From Carex sylvatica (taxonomy: Eukaryota > Streptophyta > Magnoliopsida > Poales > Cyperaceae), in contig CAXKVR010000707.1 of assembly GCA_964058845.1 (NCBI GenBank), positions 1 through 54,867 on the forward strand: DNA of 54,867 nt, read 5' to 3'. Below are positions 33,996 through 46,398 of the stretch, piece by piece (positions within the stretch are counted from its first letter, which is position 1; each line of letters starts with the position of its first letter). Under the pieces are notes generated by a model, which saw only the letters and a program-made list of their open reading frames with translations, ran no database searches and was not told the DNA's origin. The position numbers and the translations under genes are program-made.

Positions 33996-36900
33996 GGGGA
34001 GAGGGGGTGTCTGATGCCCATCGGACCAAAGTCAGTTCGATGGGCTGTTTGAACCGTTCGATTATAATTTTGTAATATTCGTTGATTAACAGATTGCTAA
34101 CTGAAACTCTAAATAAACCCACTAAATATCTCTCCGTCCCATCCGTTTTTCTTTCCCTCTCCGCTACAGAAGTTTGAAACATCGCGGCTCACCATACCGC
34201 ACCTCGCATCGATCCTAGCTGTGTCTCAACGGAACTTCAATTGCTCGTTAGTGATTCTCCTTAGTCACGCCTCTCTCTTGATTAGTGTCTCTCCTTCTCT
34301 CTTGTGCTCTCTCTCCTTTCTCAGCAATTTTTTTATATGTGAAAACTCTAGTTGTAGTCTTTATTATTCAATTTCAATCCTGATTAGTTGAAAAATAGTG
34401 AGAATTATTTGCATAATTGGGAACTCAGTTATTGTTGCAAATAAGACCAGTTTGATAACGACACTGAAATTCACAATTGGTACCACAACATATAGTATGT
34501 TTTACAAACAAAACAGAAATTCACAATTCACAGAAATTTTTCTTTATTTGCAGTATGTTTTACAAATAAACTCATTATTCCTCATTATTCCACAAGAAGT
34601 ACCTCCCTTATCCCACAGTTCTTGTACACCTGAATGATAAGTTGATGTTCTAAAAGGACATTCTTTAATTTTTTTATGTTCCAACAAGCTTTTCTTCATA
34701 TTACTCCTTTTAGAATGAACTAAATCGTACCTCAGCAATCTTTTCAAGGGAAAGGTTTTGCTCGACTTAATGTTAATACTGACTCTCTGATGGTTTTATT
34801 TACAAATTACAAAACAAATGTAGAATCTGAAATTACATTTTGGAACATGCTGAAAGTAGTCTAATTTGTATTGCACTGGATTTGAATTCAATTCGGATCA
34901 TGGACCTCATGGTACTGGTGAAGGCAGCCCCTAGTTTTATTACTAATTCATTTGGTATAGTATTGTTATGGGATCGATTTTTTTTTTCAGAACTCAATAG
35001 TGGAGATAGTGTCATTTTAATTTATTTCAACTGAGAAGTTTCCATTGTTGCTCAATTATATATATACATATTTTAATTACAGAAAGCAATACTGAACTTT
35101 TATTTGTCTTTATGCAGGTCTAATTTAACATTTGATTATACATGTAAGATGCTAGGTTTAATTTTTGTCACGAAGCAGACTGGCCCACAATGAAAGATTG
35201 TCAGCAAAGTAAAAAGATTTCTACTTTTAAAATACTAATGATCTTTTTTTAACACTTAGCAAAAGATTTTAGTCACCAGCTTTAGCAATTCAAGATAAAA
35301 TATTACTTTATGTTTGAAAAGAATGTTTTTATGACCTAGTTAAAAGACTGTTTTCTGAAGTTTGCTGGTATTAAGATTAGAGATTGAAATTCTTTAATTT
35401 TTTGTTTCTTTCTTTCTACCCATAACCTGAGAAACTCTCTTGTTTCTTCATTTCTTCATGTCAGGTGTACTTATGTGAGAAGCTATCACTTGTCAACGAG
35501 ACATACTTCTTTACTATACTTGAGCTGGACCTGTATATTTTTGCTTCCATTACTTCTTTAAACCTCCTCTCGGCCAGTACCTTTTTAATGTTTTTTAATG
35601 AAGAACAACAGGATTGTTTCCAAATACACCTCATAGTTGGTTGTGTTATAGCAAATAAGATCCAACATTTCTCATATTCGTAACTAACAGGAGCGATAAT
35701 TTTTATATAGTTTTATTCTTTTTTTAAAGGTAAGGGAGGTGATGTTAAGTTAAATTTGTATAGCATATGAGAATTTGTTAGCCAAATCATTACTAGTAGT
35801 TAGACGGTGTTGTTAATTATTTATCGGGATTTTGCTAATTTTGTAATTTAGTCAATCATGTTGTTGTTTTTCTTCTTACTTTTAGAATATACAGGAGCAA
35901 TCATGTTGTTGTTACCAAATTGTATATTTATTGAGATTCGTATATTAAAACAAAGTAGAACTTATTATAGGAAATTAATTTTTCTTATTATTTTACATTT
36001 TGTTAACAATTTCTAACTTCTATAGTGCAAGCCGAATTTTAAATCAGTATTCAAAACTGAAAATCAATAAGAAAATTTTTCTGCTAAACTTGAAGTTGAC
36101 GGAAATTAGATGTAACCAATAAATTTGCGTATATATATGTCACAGTGCATTTCAATAATTTTTGTCATTAACACCCCACCAAAATAAAATACCAGCATAT
36201 TCCTACAGATATAGAGTTGAGTGATTTCAACAAGAATTAATTTAGAAGATACAACATCTGGTTTCAGCTTTTGAAATATCACCAAAACAACGATCTTTGC
36301 AATTTAAACCAAAAATTATCTTTACAAAATTCAGATTGCTAAACTAAAAGCTTTATATACACAGTTTAGCAACTCTACTTCTCTACACCTGCAAAGTGAA
36401 AAAGAAATAACTAATTCATGTTTAGTAATATGAAGGAGAAAAAAATGATGTACTTATTGTATGGCATACTTGTCAAATCAGATGGTGTAGCAGTGATATG
36501 AGAAATTAACTGATACAATATTTTTTGACATAAATCGAGAAGAAAATAGTTCTGGCATCAGTAAGGTTATTTGCTAAATTAGAAAAAAATACCGGTATGG
36601 TGTCCTACTAGTAACAGTAGAGAGTAAACTGCTTGGCATAGTATAGGTACCAGCACAGAAAAAACAAAAAACTTCCTTTTGTTTGGTTTCTTCCGAGGAT
36701 TGATACTAATGACATCAACTAAGTAGGGACACAAACCAGCCATAATTGAACAAGTGCTTTTGAGTACTTCTCTATGGCTTCTTTAAATATTAGGAATACT
36801 ATATCATCATATTATTTATGCTTTGATACAATTTAATTACAGTATGGTGTATCCTCATCAACCTTGAAATTCACACTCTTATGTGTTTTTACAATTGCAT

Positions 36901-38108
36901 CCCTCAATTTCTGTAAATAAACATATAGTCAAATCAACAACCACCTTGAGCACTTAAAATTGAGAAGGAATTGAAGCTTTCCCACTTTTTAAAAATTTCA
37001 CCTTATTTGCATCTTGAGTTGCAGTTTTAGGAATAATCCATGGAGAAGCAAATTATGAAGATTTTGGGTTTGTTGAGATACAGTCAAGATTCGTAGATGG
37101 ACATGGCCTGATTTTGCTAAAAGAAAACACCAAAATGAAATTAAATCAGAGTAAACAAAAGACCAGTGTAATTTAGAGCAACAAATTCAATCAAACTTGG
37201 TATAATCAAAAGAAATAATGAATCAATTGCATGGATAGCCTCTCTGAATCTAGTGTTTTGATAGCCGTTCGTTTCCACGTGACTTTTAGTTGCACATAGG
37301 TAGTTTGCCACAGTGCCCTAGAGTCAAACTTAAAATGATACTAATGAAACAATTATTTTCAAATTTTAAGTGATTATAGTGATAGCAATTCACAATTAAG
37401 GAATCAATTACAGGCAACCATGATTGAAAAAACAACAACAATCTGTGTTTCAATAAACTGCCCATTTTCCAATCCAAGCTTCAAGATCTGAGATTGGGAG
37501 AATGGGGTGGTGGGAGAAGGAGAATTTGGCAGTATAACCAAAGAAGGAATAGATTATGTTGGCAATGGAGAAGAAGCGAGAGCTAAGGTTAGTGCCCATG
37601 GTGCAAGAGAGGTTATAAGGAACTCTTTAAATGGAGAAGTAGCTGTTGGAGTAAGATTTTTAAGAGCAGGAAAGAGGGAAAAAGCTTAGAACATCAATTA
37701 TTGTCGGAAGAGAAGAAAGACTAACCATTGAGCAGCTTCCAATTTCAGTAATCGAGGGTAGAACATCGAAAACTCAAAATTCGTGGGGGCGTAGGGGCAG
37801 CGGTGAGGACGCCGTTACAGTCAGAGAAGTAGAGATGGGAGAACGATGAGATAGGGGTCGGTGGATTTGAGGGGGCGGCAGTAGGGTTCGAGGTGGGTTC
37901 GACGGGGGCTGCAGAAAGGGTGGCGACATTCTTAGCGTAGAGGAAAAGAAAAATGGACGGAGAGACGGAGAGAGATTTAGCGGGTTTATTTCGAGTTTCA
38001 CATAGCGATCCGTTAATCAAAGTAAAATTACAAAATCCCGATCAAACGGTACAAAATGCCCATCGAACAGACTCTGGTCCGATAGGCATCGGACACCCCC
38101 GCTCCCCG
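33996..38108. mobile_element. 4.1-kb MULE-like element with long TIRs
   Basis: The left end (GGGGAGAGGGGGTGTCTGAT, then GCCCATCGGACCA) and the inverted right end (GGGGAGCGGGGGTGTCCGAT, then GCCTATCGGACCA) stay alignable for roughly 170 bp: left about 33996-34170, right about 37935-38108. A perfect 9-bp direct repeat AAATTCCAA lies at 33987-33995 and 38109-38117. Long TIRs with a 9-bp duplication are the hallmark of Mutator-like elements. The ~3.8-kb interior is AT-rich. It has CT-rich leader-like DNA next to the left TIR (34136-34330) and no frame resembling a MULE transposase. It is therefore non-autonomous, either internally replaced or a carrier of captured DNA. A related terminus lies at 6618. 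Confidence 0.85.
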
Positions 38109-38147
38109 AAATTCCAATGAGACAACACCAGATATATTAATTTAATC

Positions 38148-38813
38148 CCGATTTTTTTAATAATAGAAATTAAATAAATAAAATATCGGAATACCTGATT
38201 TTAATTTTTGTCGAAATATGAGTAGAACGGGCGGTGTTAACCCGTCCCGAAATGCATTTTGATTAGCCGTTAATGAGAGAAGCGGCAGAGGAGAGAACGG
38301 CAGCAGCAGAGGAGAGGGATCTGAACGGGCTATTGTATTCCGTCCTAGCACCGACACTATTTTTTTTTTTCTTTCGGAGGGGCAGACAGCGAAACCCTTT
38401 CGCTTTTTTTTCTTTTTTTTCTCCGAAGGCAGACAGAGAGAGACAAAGAGAGTGTTTGGTAGGGAGGGGTTAGAAGAAGAGTATGGGACGGATTGGATTA
38501 TCCTGTCCCTGTTTTTTTTTTCACTTTTTTTGGGACGAGTCCACACTTCCCGGCCCATTTTTTATTTTTTATTTTTTTTTTCGTTTTTTTCGGGACGGGT
38601 CCACCTTCCCGGCCCGTTTTTTTTTTTTTTTTTTTTTTTTCTTCCGCTTAATCCTATTAACGGCTAATCAAAATGCATTTCGGAACGGGGTAATCTGTCC
38701 CGTCCCATGGAACGGGTTAACACCGCTCGTTCTACTCATATTTCGACTAAAATTAAAATCAGTATCGTATTCCGATATTTTATTTATTTAATTTCTATTA
38801 TTAAAAAAATCGG
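38148..38813. mobile_element. Foldback element with 10-bp target duplication
   Basis: The ends are CCGATTTTTTTAATAATAG and its exact complement CTATTATTAAAAAAATCGG. They continue into arms of ~125-155 bp (left 38148-38275, right about 38655-38813) that include a GAGTAGAACG / CGTTCTACTC pair and a GATTAGCCGTTAA / TTAACGGCTAATC pair. A perfect 10-bp duplication TAATTTAATC flanks it at 38138-38147 and 38814-38823. The loop is rich in T runs and GGCCCGTT-type words. Long inverted arms plus a 10-bp duplication fit a foldback-type MULE derivative. Confidence 0.88.
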
Positions 38814-38823
38814 TAATTTAATC

Positions 38824-40574
38824 TCACCAGTTTTAAATGTTATTGTAGCTAGTTAATTTCATTTATATTAATTTATTTATGTTCTTTCATATGATTAATT
38901 AATATATAGATTGATTCTTGTAATCTAAATGAAATTTAAATCTCTTATTACCTTTTGAGCTGCCAATTTCGATATACCGCAAGCATTATTAAAAAGAAGA
39001 GAGAAAACTACCTCACTGAGTTATACAATATAGTTTCTTTACAGAGTATAAAATAAATTCATTTTGGTTTTTCATTTTATATATAACACTGATGACCATG
39101 AATTATGTATACTTTTGTTTAGGGTTTCATATCAATAACTTGACTAATTTTCATGCATTTAAATTAATTTAGTTTAGTTTAATTTAGAATTATACCAAGA
39201 ATCAAGTTACTGCCGAAGTCTATTTAAATTACAGGAAATGGAGCAAATTATAGGTCTTCTCGCAAGCTTTCCGAAAAGTGGTAGAACACTGAGAACGGAG
39301 TTACGGGTGATGAGTTATGCCCATTTGAAGTTTGGTTTACAGCATGAACAGAGGCACCACGCGGGCCGCACCGAATTCCACGTGGGCCGCGTAGAAAGCA
39401 GACGGAGCAAATATGAAAATTTCAGCTTTCGACATCTTTTCGTATTTTTGCCATATCTTGACCATACGAATTCCGTTTTAAGCAAATAAAGGCTTGCTAG
39501 AAAGAAGACAACGAGATCTACAATTCTAAAAAGGTTATAAATCAGAATTTGTAATGTACAAGTTGCAGGAACCTTTTTAGAAAGACATTAACTGAAATTT
39601 ATTGTCATATCTCACGAGATATTTATTGATTCACCTTCCATCCTCGATTGCTTGCTCTCCAAGTCACAAAATAGCTATAAAGGAGAGGGACGCAGCAGGA
39701 GGAAGGGTATATTCCATTTGGGATTTCCCCTTTGGGAAGGTTATTTCTGAGATACCACCATTCTTCTCCATTTTGTTTCAAAGGCTTGGAAAGAAGAGGC
39801 TCGACTTGTAGCTTGTTTTCTTGGAGTTTTATCATTTCTTTTTCCTTTCTATTTATTTTGTTTTCTCTTTAATTATGTTAGTTTAGACTCTTTAGTTTCC
39901 CAGGTTATGATGTAGTCGAATATTTTGTTTACTTGCTAGTTATTTGATTATGTGTTGATTTTTGTGTTTGCTTGCTTGAGTAATATTTTAATTGCTTATC
40001 TGTGTTTGTTTGATTATTATTTGGTTTTACCACTAGATGTGGCCACGTCTATAAGAAACTGTGCTCAATTTGATCTTTCAACCAAACTAAGTATTTGAGG
40101 TAGGTTCACAAACCGAAAGGTAGAACCAATAGTAGCTGAGATGTGAACTTTTCATATATCAAAAGATTAGAAAATAATATTTCTTTTTTAGAAAGAAAAA
40201 TATAATTTTCCATATCTATCTTTCTTAATATTTGTTATCATTTCTTGTTTTTCAGTTTTTTTTCCTATTGAGAAGTTCTATTCTCTAATTTTTTTTACTG
40301 TAGGTTTCAATTTCATTCATCAAGACATTTTTGTCTTCTTCTTCTTAATGAAGAAGAATTTGATCAAAAATTAAGTGATTTTTCATTATTTTTTTATTTT
40401 GATTGGAATGGATTTCGATTTTCTCAATTTTAGTAATTAGTAATTGAATTGAGATTTTTTTCTCTCAAATTTGTTATTTCTCAGTTGTTAATTTATCGTT
40501 TTAACAGAGTCGTGCAATAAAATTGATTTTATTTTTGATTTCGATCATATATATCTGTCTTATTAATTTATCCA
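38824..40574. other. Gene-free region, possibly decayed LTR-retroelement DNA
   Basis: Mostly AT-rich. A GC-richer block at 39238-39420 (containing ACGCGGGCCGCACCGAATTC) is followed by pyrimidine-rich DNA at 39830-40020. This resembles parts of plant Ty3-type LTRs in composition, but no paired LTR, primer-binding site or polyprotein was found. No gene is supported. Confidence 0.3.
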
Positions 40575-40613
40575 GGTTGCTAACTCAATGGTAGAGTACT
40601 CGGCTTTTAAGTG
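40575..40613 (+). other. Plastid-derived trnK-UUU 5' exon fragment (NUPT)
   Basis: GGTTGCTAACTCAATGGTAG followed by AGTACTCGGCTTTTAA is the 5' exon of the plastid tRNA-Lys(UUU) gene up to the split anticodon loop, followed by GTG as at the start of the trnK intron. After about three intron bases the match ends; the 3' exon is absent. The preceding ATCTGTCTTATTAATTTATCC also looks like the plastid leader just upstream of trnK, so the insertion probably extends left. It is not a functional tRNA. Confidence 0.75.
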
Positions 40614-41849
40614 ATACCTTTAGTAAACCAAATAAGTAACTTAGATAATTCAAACTAATAAACGAGAGTTGAGGTTAGAACCCTGAGATGACTAAATTGC
40701 AATTCCGTTATCAAGTTTATTAAGCCAACAAACGAGAGTTGAGGTTTAAGAACAACAGGTACGGTTAGTTTACCCTACACAAAGTCAATCAGCGCAGAAA
40801 TCAGATAACAGCAGTATTTACCCGAAGTTGACACGGACCGTGTAAGAAACTACACGGGTCGTGTCAGCCGAGAGATAGAGTTATAGATGAGTCAGAAATC
40901 TTGGAAACCTTTTTATTCTTATTAAACAAAACCCAAAAAAAAATATCAGTTATTTTGAATATTGTTATTTATCTGTTTAAAAATCCAAAACCACTTTTTG
41001 GATAACTTTTAGAGTTTATTTAATCTAAGTAAAAGTCTAGTTAAGTTTCAACTGTCCCTGTAGATTGATTTCTGATAATACTACGCGATTATGATTATAC
41101 ACTTACAATCTGAGTCGAAAGTGTAATCAAGGTTAAAAAGTATAGCTTGCTATACTGAAACTTTGTACTTACACTTTTGTGTGAACAAATACTATTTTAT
41201 TAGTAAATTTCTTCCCAGATCACTAATTTTTTTTCATTTACAATTTGAAATCAGTCGCGCAACATCTACCGACACCACTAAAATTTCAGTTTGTTCCAAT
41301 TAATTAAGATTTATTTATGTTAATATAAATTTACATCAAAGAAGAACTAATCTTAAACGCTAATATCAGTATCGTATATATCAATAACTTGTCTATTCAA
41401 CAAGCATTTTATTTTAATCATTGTTCAACGATATAATGTCTGAAGATAATTTTATTATTCTCATCAGGTCACAATTCGTGATAAAGTGGGGTAAAATATT
41501 AGAGAATGAGACACAATAATATAATTATTATAACTAATAAGTATATTCTTGTATTGTTTTAACTAAAAATATATGATAACAAATTTACTTAGATTGTACC
41601 TAATTTACATAAATTATTTTTGCTACAAACCTTTAGATTCTAACTATATTTTTATACAGTTAGATTTTATATAATAATTACCATAATTTTGTAACAGAAA
41701 AAAATAAAAAATAGGGCTCAACCTAATTGAGTCTTTAAAAAAGAAAATAAACAAAAAAAAAGTTTTAGAGCAAAAAATAAAAGAAGCAAAAGAATGTCAT
41801 GACAGTAACGGTATTTATGATTCTTGAAATCGGAATTTGCTAAATTAGA
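40614..41849. other. Gene-free region with short direct repeats
   Basis: AAACGAGAGTTGAGGTT occurs at about 40660 and 40728. Near 40840 a pair of ACACGG(A/G)CCGTGT-type inverted words occurs (CACGGACCGTGT, ACACGGGTCGTGTC). These suggest retroelement debris. No gene is supported. Confidence 0.4.
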
Positions 41850-42590
41850 TCGGAAAGTTGAATATTTTTGTCGAAACCTTGTTTTGTACTAAAAGATAAA
41901 AAAGATAAGAAAATTTTCATTTTTATCAAAATATTATTTTTTGGTTTTCTTCAAAATGAATAACATGATAATAATAATTATTTTGAAAACTAAATTATAT
42001 GGAATTATAACCAGTTACACTTGCTTATTTCATTTTTACAAAAAAAATATAAATTCTTGAAAAAAACATTTTATTGAATAATAAATAAGCATTTGAGCAA
42101 AAACTTTGATTTTCCACATGTACTATTTTAAATTGCTTCCTGCATTACCAAAATGAAATGGTTTTGATCAATCCACTTGTGAAAGAAAACAAAAATCAGT
42201 TGCAACAAGTTTGTTATTTCTTTGATTTTCTCCAATATCAAATTTAATTCTCATCAAACTATGAAATGATTAATAATAACGAATTCTAATTCTAATTAAT
42301 TTTTGAATTTGAGTTATATATGTTTATCTTCGGAAAAATTGTGCCATTTGGATTGTACATATAAATATAATCACTCTTTTTGGAGTGTACATATAACTAC
42401 GAAAATAATCACGCTTTTTAGGTCTTTTAACTATCTCAAAAACCATACCTTTTTCTATTTCTTCATGCTTTTTATGGAGCTATCTCAGAAATCATACCAT
42501 TTGTATTTCTTTATTTTTCATAAGGTAGCACATGTCATCACTTTTTCATTTTTTTTATTTTTCAGTCTCAACAATTCGAGTTCATTTTTT
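41850..42590. repeat. Duplicated segment, copy A
   Basis: Contains AAAATGAATAACATGATAAT, GATTTTCTCCAATATCAAAT and TTTATCTTCGGAAAAATTGT, which recur in the same order in copy B. The offset is 1363 bp in the left part. No coding content. Confidence 0.7.
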
Positions 42591-43723
42591 TAAGAGTCAG
42601 AGCTCACAAAGAACACCCTAATTTTGTTTATTATATAACAATTAAGTTTCAATTCATGGTATTTTTTTTTTCTTAAGCTGCGGACTACAATTTCTATGAT
42701 GTCCATGGTGGACGCCTTAGAAAATAGTTGCCTTTCTATATTTTCAAATTTCTTTCATATCTAGATTTGTTTTCCATTCCTATCAATAAAAATTTCGGCA
42801 GTGTCATTCCATTAATTAAGAAAAAAAAATCTAATACAGTAGTAGCAGGACTAAAAAAATAAAAAATAAATAAACATGTTATATACTTACAAGAACACTT
42901 CATCTTCTGTCATGCAATTTCTGATACTTATGAGTATGGCTTGACATCACACAAAATGATGTGTTAAGTTTTGTTTCTATCTTCATTTGTGCATTCAAAT
43001 AAAGATTCGTGAGAAATGATTGCGGTGATGTGTGGAGAAAAAGAGCAAACTATAAAGTTCATACGAAAATGTCAGAATTGTGGAGAGAGGTAAGGAAGCA
43101 GGAAAGATTGGAAAAAAAAAATGGGAGTAATCTAAGAGGGAATAATTTGAAAAAATGAAAAAAATGGGAGTAATTTTTCTTGGTTGAATTAGTTGAATTG
43201 GATCAGAAAGTTTAATATTTTTGTCAAAACTTATTTTGTACTAAAAAAATAAAACATGAGACAAATTTTATTTTGTCAAAATATTATATTGAAATAATCT
43301 TCTTTTGTTTTCTTTAAAATGAATAACATGATAACAATAATTATTTTGAAAACTGAATTGTATAGAATTATAACTGGTCTCACTTGTTTATTTCATTTGT
43401 ACAAAAAAAAAAAAAATGTTACATACATAAAAATAAATACGTTGGTGGACAAAACATTTTATTTGGAGAATAAACAAGCATTGAGAAAAAAAAAAAAATT
43501 TGATTTTCCGTCGGCACTGTTTTAGATAGCTTCTTGCATTACCAAAATCAAAAGGTCTTGATCAATCTCCTTGTGAAAGAAAAGAAATCGGATGCAACAA
43601 GTTTGTAGGCTAGTGTGTAGCAGGTTATTATTACACATAAAATGGGTAAAATTCAGCATCATGTTTTTTTAGGAAAGGTAGAGAGTAACACAGTTAATAT
43701 CTCCAAGCAACACGTGATAAGAC

Positions 43724-43985
43724 TAGGGGTGAAAACGGGTCGGATATTAGGATCTGTATTCAAAAATTAAATATAGATATTTTATACTCGTGCATATAGT
43801 GATAGAATATAATTTCGATTTAAATTATTTATATTTAAATAATAAATATATACCATAGTTAATAAATATATTATAAAAATATTTATGTATATATATACGG
43901 ATATCTAATATCTGATTCGCATCTGTACGTAACTGTATGATTTTATCACTATTCGATCTGTATCTTATCCGTATTTTGAAATAGT
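43724..43985. mobile_element. hAT-type left end, right end lost
   Basis: TAGGGGTGAAAACGGGTCGG matches the terminal and subterminal sequence of the hAT-type element at 32690, followed by GGATATT-type words and their inverted counterparts (ATCTGTATCTTATCCG) up to about 43978. The expected CCGTTTTCACCCCTA right terminus is missing, and no 8-bp duplication was found. Confidence 0.5.
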
Positions 43986-44266
43986 AGTTGCACTTTTGTT
44001 TTCCGCTCCGGAGCTTAAAATATCGTTTGAAATATTTGATGCATCATTCGGTATTTCCACGATGCATCAAGATTTATGTATTTACACGAGTTTATTTTTT
44101 TTGTATTAATTTGTTCAATAAAAATTCTATGTAATATGATTTATAAACCTTAATTATATGGTTTTAGTTTTGAGAATTTAACGACTGTAGCTCAAAAATT
44201 TGACTCTAATATGAAAATAAAAGATAAAATAAGTCGGTCATTAAGGAGACATGCATCAGCTCCAAT

Positions 44267-44428
44267 TAATTTAGTTTTAATACGAGTTTTATTTTATACT
44301 TGATTCTACTCAAATTAAGCGTCTAAATGAGTTATAAAAAACCATACTAATTTAGTTTTAATACGAGTTTCATTTTATACTTGATTCTACCCAAATTAAG
44401 TATCTAAATGAGTTATAAAAAATCATAC
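44267..44428. repeat. Tandem duplication, 2 x 81 bp
   Basis: TAATTTAGTTTTAATACGAG starts at 44267 and again at 44348. The two 81-bp units differ at only a few positions. Confidence 0.85.
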
Positions 44429-45270
44429 TGTTGTCAAAAATATAAAATGAAAATTATCAAAAAGTGAGAAAAACAACACTTGTTGTGAATTAAAAATGAA
44501 ATTGAACATCAACTCTAACAAAAAAAAAATTATCTATTGTCACAAAAGTTTAACTTGCGACGAATTGGTCAAGAATTTCAACTTAAACAAAAAATCCATG
44601 ATTGGTTTAATCACTTTGTTAAACATACATTCTATACAAGACTTGATTCTAGTCTTAATGGATTGAATAATTCACAAATTGGAATTCAAACAGATTCAAA
44701 TGGGGAGCAGTTTAATCAAATATCTCCCAATTATCTCAATTTTTTTTGTGCTGCATCACCTCCGAAAAAAATATTTTGAAATTCATAAAAGAACGATATA
44801 TTAGTAGAACATTCGAGGAAAAAAATGCAACTTCTACTAAGACCTGCAATTAAGATAATAAAATCGAGTGGAATTTTACATAGTGTGCAATTAGAATATT
44901 AAAACTCATTATCTCATTAATTAATTACACAACAAATATGTCATTAATTAGAATAATTAATTTTTAATTTTTAATTTTTGAGACAATACATACTTTGTTG
45001 TAATTTCTCTGATTTTCTCCAATATCAAATTTAATTGTCATCAAGCACTAAATGATTAATATTAACGAAATTTAATGAATGCTTGAATTTGAGATATATA
45101 TGTTTATCTTCGGAAAAATTGTGCCATTTGGAGTGTATATATAACTACCAAAATAATCATGTTTTTTTAGGCCTTTGAACTAACTTAAAAATCATACTAT
45201 TTATATTTCTTCATGCTTTTCTAGTGCTTACAACTATCTCAAAAATCATACCATTTTTATTTCTTTGTTT

Positions 45271-46398
45271 TGTTTAAAATCTAAGTTTCAAACTTGTTTG
45301 TATGATGTGGTTATGATAACAATTACAAACATTATTAGTATGTTACTACTTACTAGTTACCATTCTCCTTTTGTTCCTCCAAAATATATTATAGCTTATC
45401 ATTAGACGGTTTCCTGGCATGTACTTTCTTGGACCTTAATATAACATATATTATGTGTTAATTATTATCATTTTTTGAGTGATTAACACACAAATGTAAG
45501 GAATATTTTTTGGATCAGTTGTAGTTGTCAGAGTGGTACAAATTAATTGCAAATATACAGGGAGGATATTATCCAAATTAAAATGTATTTATTGAGAAGT
45601 TCAGTCTAGTAGTTAAGATATGCTCTTCATGATGATGTTGCATGTTCAAAATTCGGCTGAAATATTCCTTACAGCCATTTAAAGTTTAAAGAACTAGGGT
45701 GCTGTTACACTCATCAAACCCTTCGATAATCTTAATTTAAAAATCTATCGGAGTAACTCTAAACAATATATTCAAGTCATTAAAATCAATCTACTTCATG
45801 AAATGATGCATTTACATATTAAATTTATAAATTTTAGACTTAAATCTAGTATAAAGTCAAATTTATAAATTTTCAACTTAATTTAGTATAAAGTTTAGTA
45901 AAAAATAATTTATAAGTTAATTATAATCCATTCATTTTCATTAATTTTTTACTTCTAGGTTATCCATTTTTTTTGTGTGTTTTCATGATTTTAACCTTTC
46001 TCATTTTAGCTTTTAAAAATTTGCACTATTTGTTCTTAATTAATAATAACATATATTTAACTAAAATGTAGTGAGCATCATGTATTAACATGTAAAACAA
46101 TCTATCTATGTTGTTCAAGTGTAAACATGTAAAACAAAACCTAAACATGTACATCAAATGATCGTCGTCAATTATAAGGTCTTTTGTGAAAAATTTAGAT
46201 ATTTTCATAAATTCAGGGCTATATTTGATATATCTTCATTTTCAGGGAAACGAACAGCAACTGTTATTGTTAATAGAATATTATTGAATGAGGCTGTGAT
46301 GCAATGATATCCCTTGTACTTCTCAATTAGCAACTCATTTATATATTTAAATTCCTGTTAATAACACCTCTATTTTCTTAAAAAAAAATAAATACATC
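45271..46398. other. Gene-free spacer downstream of XPB
   Basis: AT-rich sequence with repeated ATTTATAAATTT words near 45820-45880. It holds the possible SINE head and presumably the XPB 3' UTR next to 46398. No gene is supported. Confidence 0.5.
45600..45660 (+). mobile_element. Possible tRNA-derived SINE head
   Basis: TCTAGTAGTTAAGATATGCTC resembles a tRNA-like A box, and GCATGTTCAAAATTCGGCTG resembles a B box (GTTCRANNC with one extra base), spaced about 27 bp apart. This is the promoter layout of plant tRNA-derived SINEs. No A/T tail or duplication was fixed, so the call is tentative. Confidence 0.35.

Larger units (their letters stand above)
43190..45270. repeat. Duplicated segment, copy B, split by a ~1.4-kb insertion
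   Basis: The left part (43190 to about 43612) and right part (about 44995 to 45270) match consecutive stretches of copy A. Between them lies ~1.38 kb absent from copy A. In copy A, GCAACAAGTTTGTTATTTCT runs straight on into the ATTTTCTCC block; in copy B the same words are separated. The insertion holds a hAT-like left end and an 81-bp tandem repeat. Confidence 0.65.

Noticed and set aside
37745..38020. Minus-strand Pro/Ser-rich frame of 91 codons
   Set aside because: It overlaps the right TIR of the MULE-like element, has a competing frame of similar length, and shows no recognisable domain.
38157..38558. 133-codon minus-strand frame with Lys-rich runs
   Set aside because: It is encoded by the arm and the T-run loop of the foldback element; low complexity.
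39238..39489. 83-codon plus-strand frame
   Set aside because: It sits in a GC-richer block that resembles retroelement LTR composition; no domain or splice context.
44267..44428. CRISPR-like direct repeat
   Set aside because: Only two abutting 81-bp units without spacers; a simple tandem duplication in nuclear plant DNA.
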